This document shows, piece by piece, positions 1-5,746 of a stretch of DNA of 7,841 bases. The notes beneath the pieces are model-generated. The model was not told where the DNA came from and did not search any database. It saw only the letters and a program-made list of their open reading frames with translations. Location of the stretch: positions 1 to 7,841 of the forward strand of contig JAFMSA010000168.1 in the NCBI GenBank assembly GCA_017353855.1. Reading direction: 5' to 3'. Source of the stretch: Alphaproteobacteria bacterium (lineage in GTDB: Bacteria > Pseudomonadota > Alphaproteobacteria > ATCC43930 > CGMCC-115725). The position numbers were made by a program, and so were the translations under genes. The first letter of the stretch is position 1. Each line of letters begins with the position of its first letter.

Positions 1-504
1 GACACCTGTCTGCGATCTGCGCGTTCGGACTGCGGCCGATGCGGAAACGACCACGGCGTCGCTGCGATGATCTCGATGCACTGCTCGTCGCTACCCAGAC
101 GTTCGAAGCGGTGCTTCAGCATCTCAAGGGTATCCCTGCTGATGAAGAGGTTTCCCCGCACATCAGTATTTCGCTTTTCGGTGCGTGCCACGCTTCCTCC
201 TCGGAGCAGGTGACGTGGTAGAGGCGAGCTTCGGCGCCGATCGCGGCGATCTTTGCTCGCAAGGCGTCGCGCTCCCGGCGTGTCCAGCACCCGAAATCGA
301 GCACGACATTCACGCCCGTCTCGAGGCATCTGGGCCACCTGTTCCCGCTGCTCGAAAACCCCTCCGGTAGAAGTGCGCGAAGTGCTCGACCGGCGGATCG
401 CCGTAGAGGCGCGACATCCATTCGTCGCTGCGCTGCTCAAGCTGCCGCATGAGCCTGGTCTAGCCGACCCCGAGGAAGCCGTAGATCAGGTGAGCCGCGG
501 CCAT
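1..504 (-). pseudogene. Decayed AAA/P-loop kinase-like ATPase (Walker A stop plus frame changes)
   Basis: Read on the minus strand from an ATG at 504-502, the product starts MAAAHLIYGFLGVG, a Walker A loop (GxxGxGKT), but the lysine codon is TAG (462-460), followed by Thr. The same frame continues to SDEWMSRLYGDPPVEHF and YRR (ending at 361). A short match, VFEQREQV, follows in a second frame (359-336). A third frame (from 337) carries WPRCLETGVNVV, LDFGCWTRRERDALRAK and GAEARLYHV. After about 188 the frame changes again to RNTDVRGNLFISRDTLEML and FERLGSDE, and stays open to the window edge. These blocks occur in the right order for the family of about 150-170 residue predicted kinases (AAA_33-like) with DEWM, LDFGFW and RN motifs. 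The stretch between the P-loop and DEWM is also short by several residues. A functional protein is very unlikely. The family's substrate is not something I can state. Assignment is by remembered motifs, not a search. Confidence 0.8.
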
Positions 505-871
505 CGGGGCAAGCGCCCTTTCTCATCCGAAGGAGTGATCGGAGGGACGGCCATCCTCGTGGTCACCGCACCGGCGGCGCCCCGGCCGGCTGCGGCATTG
601 CCTCCTCCGGACCCGCACCGCTGGCTGGGGATGCAACCGCCTCCCGCGGGCGGCGCCGCTCGCGGTCGGATGCCTCAGGCCGGCGGAGATTCCCGCCGCG
701 CCGACCGGCTCGGCTGCTTCCTCTCATGATGAGCGAGGTGCGCAGCGGATCGAATTTCCCCGAAAAATGAACAGCTGCATAAATTAATGAATTACAGTCG
801 GGTCGGGTTTCGGCGAGCGGACCCGTGAAAAGCAGTATCGCGAACGCACCGGCCAATTTACTTTGTAGCGC
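505..871. other. Intergenic gap without a convincing gene
   Basis: This 367-base stretch lies between the divergent start of the broken kinase gene and the thioesterase start. Bases 540-720 are very GC-rich. The frames open there translate to Pro/Ala/Arg-rich sequence with no recognisable domain on either strand, so I do not call a gene. Bases 751-797 are distinctly AT-richer (around cataaattaatgaatt) and would be the most natural place for a promoter of the plus-strand genes, but I could not pair a convincing -35 with a -10 element. A weak inverted repeat, CGGGTC at 799-804 and GACCCG at 820-825, sits just downstream. Confidence 0.5.
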
Positions 872-1387
872 ATGCAAGAGGGTATCTTTGGCGGCAACCA
901 TGCCGCGGCCATATCGGGCCCTGAACCGGCAACGCCAGCCGAATGGGCGCGTTTTGGCGTCCAGCCCGGGTGGTCGTTCGTGATCCGGCACCGCGTGCGC
1001 TGGAGCGAATGCGACCCGTTCGGGCACGCCAATCATCGCGCCTATTTCGAGTGGTTCGAAGAGGCGCGCAATCGCTATCTCGAGGCGGCCGGATTGCCGG
1101 GGCTTTCGCCGACATCGCCGGGGCCGGTCATCGCCGAGACAGGCATCCGCTATCATCGGCCGCTCGCCTATGCCGAGGACATTCTCGTCAGCGCACGCAC
1201 GATACGGCTCGGGCGAACGAGCTTCGAGATGGAATACGCCGTCTGGCGTGACGGCTTGTGTGCGCTGGGGCGGGCGGTCCTCATCCTCGTGGTTAACGCC
1301 ACCGGCGAAAAGGCACCGATGCCGCGCGAGTTGCGCAAGCGGATTGTTGCCCGCGAGCCCGGCCTTGATGCAGGAGTCCCGCAATGA
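872..1387 (+). CDS. Acyl-CoA thioesterase, 4HBT hot-dog fold (YbgC/FadM-like)
   Basis: The 171-residue product carries the hallmark of the 4-hydroxybenzoyl-CoA thioesterase family. It has RVRWSECDPFGHANHRAYF (41-59), with the likely catalytic Asp48 and the GHxN turn, followed by the helix FEWFEEARNRYLEAAGL (59-75) and later strands GIRYHRPLAYAEDI (91-104) and SFEMEYAVWR. Such enzymes hydrolyse acyl-CoA or related thioesters in the cytoplasm, usually as dimers or tetramers; the substrate cannot be read from sequence. A TAG stop lies in frame at 866-868 and 872 is the only ATG ahead of the domain, so the start is well bounded, although no Shine-Dalgarno sequence precedes it. A GTG at 980 would cut into the first strand. 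The N-terminal 35 residues before the domain are somewhat long. The stop overlaps the next gene's start (ATGA, 1384-1387), which implies translational coupling. Confidence 0.9.
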   Translation: MQEGIFGGNHAAAISGPEPATPAEWARFGVQPGWSFVIRHRVRWSECDPFGHANHRAYFEWFEEARNRYLEAAGLPGLSPTSPGPVIAETGIRYHRPLAYAEDILVSARTIRLGRTSFEMEYAVWRDGLCALGRAVLILVVNATGEKAPMPRELRKRIVAREPGLDAGVPQ

Positions 1388-2646
1388 ACCAGGTCGTCAT
1401 CGTCATCTGTGACAGCCTGAGGGCGGATCTGATCACCGCCACCGACGCGCCGTTTTTGAGCGAACTGGCGCAGCGCTCGGCGCGGTTCGCCAACCATGCC
1501 GGCGTATTCCCGTCGACGACCCGCACGAGTGCGGCGTCTATCGCGACGGGGTGCCTTCCGGCGCGTCACGGTCTGCTCGGCAACACGATGGCGCTGGACG
1601 AAGGTGACGGGCTCGTCTGTCTCTCCGTAGGAAAGCCTGATTTCCGCGACCGGCTGCACCGCGCGACCGGGCGAACCTTGCACGTGCCGACGCTTGCCGA
1701 GCGGGTGGGTCATGCCGGTGGGACTGCGATTGCGATATCGAACGTGTCGCCGGGCGCCGCTTACTTTCTTGATCCCGACGGGTACGGCTGGGTCTACAAC
1801 CCGGCGGGCAGCTTCGGGCCCGCCCGCCGCCCGCTCCCCGAGGGGGAGGGGCTCGCGCTCTCCAAGGGTGCGGCCGGCGACGATGCCGCCACCGAGCGCT
1901 TCTGCGAGGACGTGCTTTGCCGGCGCGCGCCGTCGGTTGCGTTGCTGTGGTTGTCGGAGCCCGACTATACGGGCCATCATACGCCGCTGGGCGGGCCGGC
2001 GCACCGTCAAGCGATCGCGAGCGCGGATGCCAACGTGCGGCGGGTTGCGCTGACCGTTTCCCGGCTCGACCCCGCGGGCCGGCGCATCCTGTTCATCGTC
2101 GGCTCCGATCACGGCATGGAGACCGTCGCCGAGACGATCGATCTCGCCTTTCTGTTGATCGAGGCCGGACTGAAGCGTGCGCCGAACTCCTCGGATGTTG
2201 TTGTTGCACCCAACGGCTCGGCTGCGTTGCTTTACTTTTCAGATCCCGAAGGGCCGCTCGTCGGGAAGGTGGCGCAGTTCCTGCGTGCCCAGAACTGGGT
2301 TGGGCGCATGTTCGTCGGTCCCGAGCTTGCCGAGGTCGGTCTGCCGACTGGCTCGGCGATGCGGATCGCGCTGACCCTCAAATCCGAGCAGCGCGCCAAC
2401 CAGCACGGCGTGCCGGGGCACAGCCACATCGTGCGTGACTGGCTCGAACCGAAGGACGTGACCGGTTTCGGCCAGCATGGCGGGCTTGGCAGGAACGAGC
2501 AGAGCCCGTTCCTGCTCGTGTCAGGCGGCGGATTTACTCCGGGTGTCCGTTCCCGCCGGTCCTCGCTGACCGACATTGCGCCGACCGTTCTGCGGCATCT
2601 CGGCCTGCCCTCTGCTGGAATGGACGGCCGGCCATTGCCACATTAG
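1384..2646 (+). CDS. Alkaline phosphatase superfamily hydrolase (nucleotide pyrophosphatase/phosphodiesterase-like)
   Basis: The 420-residue product has the two-metal active site of the alkaline phosphatase superfamily: Asp10 (VIVICDSLRADL), a nucleophile Thr at 45 or 46 in FPSTTRTSAASIATG (42-56), Asp194 and His198 in SEPDYTGHH, Asp242-His243 in GSDHGM, and His365 in GFGQHGG. Their order and spacing resemble type I phosphodiesterases/nucleotide pyrophosphatases and phosphonoacetate hydrolase. A phosphate or phosphonate ester hydrolase is therefore secure as a class, but the substrate is not. No signal peptide is evident: residues 1-9 are the first core beta strand, so a cytoplasmic location is likely. 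AGGAG at 1372-1376 lies 7 bases before the ATG. The gene overlaps the thioesterase by 4 bases, suggesting co-expression and possibly a shared pathway. Residues 341-348 (HGVPGHSH) form a His-rich patch outside the canonical set. Bases 1834-1848 form a perfect short palindrome inside the gene. Confidence 0.9.
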   Translation: MNQVVIVICDSLRADLITATDAPFLSELAQRSARFANHAGVFPSTTRTSAASIATGCLPARHGLLGNTMALDEGDGLVCLSVGKPDFRDRLHRATGRTLHVPTLAERVGHAGGTAIAISNVSPGAAYFLDPDGYGWVYNPAGSFGPARRPLPEGEGLALSKGAAGDDAATERFCEDVLCRRAPSVALLWLSEPDYTGHHTPLGGPAHRQAIASADANVRRVALTVSRLDPAGRRILFIVGSDHGMETVAETIDLAFLLIEAGLKRAPNSSDVVVAPNGSAALLYFSDPEGPLVGKVAQFLRAQNWVGRMFVGPELAEVGLPTGSAMRIALTLKSEQRANQHGVPGHSHIVRDWLEPKDVTGFGQHGGLGRNEQSPFLLVSGGGFTPGVRSRRSSLTDIAPTVLRHLGLPSAGMDGRPLPH

Positions 2647-2702
2647 GCGTCTGCAGCCTGCTCAAGCTCGGCCGCCGCAGTGCAAACTGATAGCCCTTTG
2701 CC

Positions 2703-4094
2703 ATGCCGCTGACCCTCTACAACACGCTGACGCGCCGCAAAGAGGCGTTTGAACCGCTCGATCCGAACTCCGTGCGGCTCTATGTCTGCGGTCCGACGGT
2801 CTATGACCGCGCCCATATCGGTAATGGCCGGGCGATTGTTGTCTTTGATGTGCTCTACCGGTTGCTTCGCGAAATCTACGGGCGCGAACATGTGCTCTAT
2901 GTTCGCAACATCACCGACATTGACGACAAGATAAATGCTGCCGCTCGCAAGAATAGCGAACCGATCGCAGCGTTGACGGCGCGGACGACGGCCGCTTTTC
3001 ACGAGGACATGGCGGCCCTCGGCGCGTTGCTGCCCGATATCGAGCCGCGGGCGACCGAATATATTCCGCAGATCATCGCAATGATCGAGCGGCTGATCGC
3101 GAGCGGACACGCGTACGCAGCCGAGGGGCACGTGCTGTTCGCGGTTGCTTCCGATCCCGATTACGGGAAATTGTCGCGACGCAATCGCGACGAGATGATC
3201 GCCGGCGCCCGCGTCGAGGTGGCACCCTACAAGCACGACCCCGCGGATTTCGTGTTGTGGAAGCCATCGGATCCGGAGCTTCCGGGCTGGGACAGTCCTT
3301 GGGGACGCGGGCGGCCCGGGTGGCACATCGAATGCTCGGTGATGAGCGAGACCCATCTGGGCGAGACATTCGACATCCATGGCGGCGGTCTCGATCTCGT
3401 CTTCCCGCATCACGACAATGAGATCGCGCAAAGTGTGTGCGCGCACGCCGGCCGTCCCTTCGTCCGGTACTGGGTGCATAACGCGATGCTCACGGATGCC
3501 GGCGCCAAGATGTCGAAATCGTTGGGTAACATCCGCACGGTTCGTGAATTGCTCGACGAAGCTCCGGGGGAGGCGATCCGTCTGGCACTCCTCGGCTCTC
3601 ATTACCGTGACCCGCTCGATTGGACGAACCAGAGGTTGCATCAGGCGCGGCAGACGCTCGATCGGTTTTATCGTGCGCTGACCTTGCCGCGAGACGCGGT
3701 TTTCGAACGCTTTGGGGAGGCTGCCGAAGCGCTTCGGCCGGTGAGGCAGGCGCTCGAGGATGATTTGAACACGCCGCTCGCGTTGACGCATCTCCACGAT
3801 CTCGCCGGGGCGATCTACCGGACGAGTTCCGATGCGGAGCGCTCGGCCCTGCAGCGGGCCCTGGAAGACGGCGGTCAGCTGATGGGACTGCTCGGTCAGT
3901 CGCCGCTCGATTGGCTGCGCGGCAGCACGAAGGCGGATGCCAAGCGCATCGAGCAGCGCATCACGATACGCGCGGCGGCGCGGCGTCAGCGCCGCTTCGT
4001 CGAGGCTGACCGCATCCGGGCCGAGCTGTCCGCGGAAGGCATCCTGCTCGAAGATCGGCCGGACGGCACGACCACCTGGTGGCGCAAGGACTGA
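2703..4094 (+). CDS. cysS: Cysteinyl-tRNA synthetase
   Basis: This class I synthetase charges tRNA-Cys with cysteine using ATP in the cytoplasm and is essential. The 463-residue length matches the E. coli enzyme (461). Visible are the N-terminal LYNTLTRRKEAF, the zinc ligand Cys29 in YVCGPTVYD, the HIGH-type motif HIGN (38-41), NITDIDDKI (69-77), the second zinc ligand Cys211 in GWHIECS, the further ligands His236 and Glu240 in FPHHDNE, and the KMSKS loop at 269-273. The C-terminal helical and anticodon-binding part (about 310-463) is complete, including DDLNTPLAL. The start is supported by the usual distance to the Cys29 motif; there is no strong Shine-Dalgarno sequence in front. It begins 56 bases after the phosphohydrolase and ends 2 bases before the methyltransferase start, so it is probably co-transcribed with the latter. 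No anomalies were seen. Confidence 0.98.
   Translation: MPLTLYNTLTRRKEAFEPLDPNSVRLYVCGPTVYDRAHIGNGRAIVVFDVLYRLLREIYGREHVLYVRNITDIDDKINAAARKNSEPIAALTARTTAAFHEDMAALGALLPDIEPRATEYIPQIIAMIERLIASGHAYAAEGHVLFAVASDPDYGKLSRRNRDEMIAGARVEVAPYKHDPADFVLWKPSDPELPGWDSPWGRGRPGWHIECSVMSETHLGETFDIHGGGLDLVFPHHDNEIAQSVCAHAGRPFVRYWVHNAMLTDAGAKMSKSLGNIRTVRELLDEAPGEAIRLALLGSHYRDPLDWTNQRLHQARQTLDRFYRALTLPRDAVFERFGEAAEALRPVRQALEDDLNTPLALTHLHDLAGAIYRTSSDAERSALQRALEDGGQLMGLLGQSPLDWLRGSTKADAKRIEQRITIRAAARRQRRFVEADRIRAELSAEGILLEDRPDGTTTWWRKD
4086..4090 (+). promoter_or_regulatory. Ribosome binding site that sets the methyltransferase start
   Basis: AAGGA lies inside the last codons of cysS, 6 bases before the ATG at 4097. 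It favours this ATG over an upstream GTG at 4079, which would overlap cysS by 16 bases and add six residues with no family resemblance. Confidence 0.6.
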
Positions 4095-4096
4095 GA

Positions 4097-4924
4097 ATGG
4101 CCGGAACCGATCATCGCCGCCAGGCGCTGACCGCAGGTCCTGCGATCATCCTCGTGGAACCGCAACTCGGGGAGAACATCGGCACCGCGGCACGGGCGAT
4201 GATGAATTGCGGCCTCGACGATCTGCGCCTGGTACGGCCGCGCGACGGTTGGCCTTCCGACAAGGCGCTCGCTGCGGCGAGCGGGGCCGATTTGGTGCTC
4301 GCCAAGGCGCGGCTTTATGCCGACGTGCCTGCTGCAATTGCTGACCTCGTACACGTCTATGCAACGACGGCGCGCGACCGCGGCATGGTCCGCCGCGAGC
4401 TAACCCCTCGCCATGCAGCGCAGGAGATGCGGGCGTGGCTCGCGGCAAGGGAAGCTTGTGGCGTGTTGTTCGGACCTGAGCGGACGGGCCTCCTCAACGA
4501 CGATGTGGCGCTCGCCGACACCGTGCTGACGGTGCCGCTCAACCCGGGTTTCTCGTCGCTCAACCTCGCCCAGGCCGTACTGATCATCGGCTATGAATGG
4601 TTCACCTCAGGTGCGGCGGCGCGCCCGGAAACAATGCGCCGGGGAGGAGGCCGGCCGGCGAACAAGGAGGAGCTGCTGAACTTCTTCGAGCACCTCGAGG
4701 AAGAGCTTGTACGCAACGGTTTTCTGCGCAATCGCGAAAGCCGGCCCAGCATGGTCCGCAATCTGCGCAGCCTGTTCCAGCGCGCACAATGCACGCAGCA
4801 GGAACTGCGGACCCTGCACGGCGTCGTCACCTCCTTTGCCGGTCCGCGAGAGCGCGGCAAGAAGACCGAGATGACGATCGAGCACGCCCCTCAGCGCTCA
4901 GTTAAAGCGTGCGCGGGCGAATGA
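4097..4924 (+). CDS. trmJ: TrmJ-like tRNA 2'-O-ribose methyltransferase (SpoU/SPOUT family)
   Basis: The 275-residue product carries the three SPOUT motifs of the TrmJ branch: motif 1 LVEPQLGENIGTAARAM (19-35, with Asn27 and Arg33), motif 2 LFGPERTGLLNDD (124-136) and motif 3 VPLNPGFSSLNLAQAV (146-161), which forms the knotted S-adenosylmethionine site. YATTARDRGM (88-97) is the TrmJ counterpart of the substrate loop. Family members methylate the 2'-OH of nucleotide 32 (Cm32/Um32) in tRNA anticodon loops, working as dimers. The C-terminal region (190-250, KEELLNFFEHLEEELVRNGF) matches the helical extension of TrmJ, and the last 25 or so residues are unconserved and basic/polar. The start at 4097 follows AAGGA at 4086-4090. 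A position directly after cysS suits a translation-linked unit. Other SpoU methyltransferases share motifs 1-3, so the exact tRNA position is inferred. Confidence 0.9.
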   Translation: MAGTDHRRQALTAGPAIILVEPQLGENIGTAARAMMNCGLDDLRLVRPRDGWPSDKALAAASGADLVLAKARLYADVPAAIADLVHVYATTARDRGMVRRELTPRHAAQEMRAWLAAREACGVLFGPERTGLLNDDVALADTVLTVPLNPGFSSLNLAQAVLIIGYEWFTSGAAARPETMRRGGGRPANKEELLNFFEHLEEELVRNGFLRNRESRPSMVRNLRSLFQRAQCTQQELRTLHGVVTSFAGPRERGKKTEMTIEHAPQRSVKACAGE

Positions 4925-4963
4925 AGACGATGGTTCCTGGACGAGCGAGCGAGGAAATCGAAC

Positions 4964-5665
4964 ATGCCGAAGCCGAGCTATGAGACCGCGTTGATCGTTG
5001 GTGCCGGAACGGGGTTGAGCGCCTCGCTCGCGCGCCTGTTGGCCGGCGAAGGCCTGCGCGTAGCGCTCGCCGCGCGCAATGCGGAGAAGCTGGCGCCGCT
5101 CTGCGCGGAAACCGGCGCCAGGGCCTTTGCCTGCGAGGCGACCGATCCCGGCCAGGTGGCGAATATGTTTGCGGCGGTCGAAGCCGCAACCGGAGCGCCC
5201 GATGTCGTCGTGTACAACGCCAGTGCGCGCGCTCGCGGGCCGCTGGTTGAGCTGGTGCCGGTCGAAGTCGAGCGGGCGATCATGGTCAGCGCCTATGGCG
5301 GCTTTCTCGTCGCCCGTGAGGCGGTTGCGCGGATGCTCCCGAAACGGCACGGAGCGGTCCTGTTCACCGGCGCTTCGGCAAGCGTCAAGGGCTATCCTTT
5401 ATCGGCGCCGTTCGCGATGGGAAAGTTCGCATTGCGCGGTCTTGCTCAAAGCATGGCGCGCGAGCTCGCCCCGCAGGGGATCCATGTCGCGCACTTCGTG
5501 ATCGACGGCGCGATCCGCAACCCCGGGCGTGTCGAGCCCGCGGACCGGCCCGACAGCATGCTCGACCCCGACGCGATTGCCGCCTCCTATCTGCATGTCC
5601 TGCACCAGCCGCGCTCGGCCTGGGCGTGGGAAGTCGAGCTCCGACCCTGGGTCGAACGGTTTTGA
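4964..5665 (+). CDS. SDR-family NAD(P)-dependent oxidoreductase with atypical catalytic Phe
   Basis: The 233-residue Rossmann-fold protein has the glycine-rich nucleotide loop VGAGTGLSASLA (12-23), an ALAARN strand end (35-39) whose Arg38 favours NADP(H), and VVYNAS (82-87) in place of the classical NNAG. A Ser-containing strand LFTGASAS (133-140) is followed by the active-site helix. In place of the catalytic YxxxK there is FAMGK: Phe150 stands where Tyr is expected, while Lys154 remains. The C-terminus ends in ELRPWVERF, which I associate with a group of rhizobial-type SDRs that also carry FAxxKFALR, so the Phe looks like a subfamily trait rather than damage. The substrate is unknown. GAGGA at 4951-4955 lies 8 bases before the ATG, and the gene follows the methyltransferase by 39 bases, so co-transcription is plausible. 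It could be a weak or non-classical dehydrogenase/reductase. Confidence 0.9.
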   Translation: MPKPSYETALIVGAGTGLSASLARLLAGEGLRVALAARNAEKLAPLCAETGARAFACEATDPGQVANMFAAVEAATGAPDVVVYNASARARGPLVELVPVEVERAIMVSAYGGFLVAREAVARMLPKRHGAVLFTGASASVKGYPLSAPFAMGKFALRGLAQSMARELAPQGIHVAHFVIDGAIRNPGRVEPADRPDSMLDPDAIAASYLHVLHQPRSAWAWEVELRPWVERF

Positions 5666-5667
5666 CG

Positions 5668-5697
5668 GGCGGGACACTGCAATCCGATATTCCCGCC
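5668..5697 (+). repeat. 7-base GC-rich inverted repeat right after the SDR stop codon
   Basis: GGCGGGA at 5668-5674 is perfectly complementary to TCCCGCC at 5691-5697, with a 16-base loop. It starts 2 bases after the SDR stop codon. No run of T follows, so it is not a classical intrinsic terminator. Its loop contains the left arm of the 12-base inverted repeat, so the two stems are interleaved. Confidence 0.5.
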
Positions 5698-5737
5698 ATA
5701 GACAGGACCGGACGGGCTCCAGGCTTATCGGATTGCA
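5678..5737 (+). repeat. Perfect 12-base inverted repeat before the membrane-protein gene
   Basis: TGCAATCCGATA at 5678-5689 is the exact reverse complement of TATCGGATTGCA at 5726-5737, with a 36-base spacer. Two more outer bases on each side also pair after a single mismatch. The right arm ends 9 bases before the ATG at 5747, where no Shine-Dalgarno sequence is visible. It could act as an RNA stem-loop controlling translation or transcript processing, or as a DNA dyad for a regulator. It is not a terminator by composition (no T tract). Confidence 0.65.
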
Positions 5738-5746
5738 CTGCGCTGA

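Noticed and set aside
253..729. 158-codon plus-strand open frame over the broken kinase and the gap
   Set aside because: It is opposite clear kinase motif blocks and otherwise Pro/Ala-rich; no start signal or domain.
755..783. Possible sigma-70 promoter before the thioesterase
   Set aside because: CATAAA at 778-783 is a fair -10 but the spaced upstream hexamer (TTTCCC) is a poor -35 match; I could not support a specific promoter.
563..1384. 273-codon open frame on the minus strand reaching into the 505-871 gap
   Set aside because: Most of it is antisense to the thioesterase, and the part in the gap is low-complexity Arg/Pro/Ala sequence.
1168..2112. 314-codon open frame on the minus strand
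   Set aside because: It is antisense to the thioesterase and phosphohydrolase; the Arg-rich product has no family features.
2643..3797. 384-codon open frame on the minus strand
   Set aside because: It lies opposite cysS, whose motifs are complete, and its translation is Arg/His-rich with no domain; it is an antisense shadow of a GC-rich gene.
4921..4983. 20-codon frame starting with an ATGA overlap at the methyltransferase stop
   Set aside because: Too short, no ribosome binding site of its own noted, and it overlaps the well-supported SDR start at 4964.
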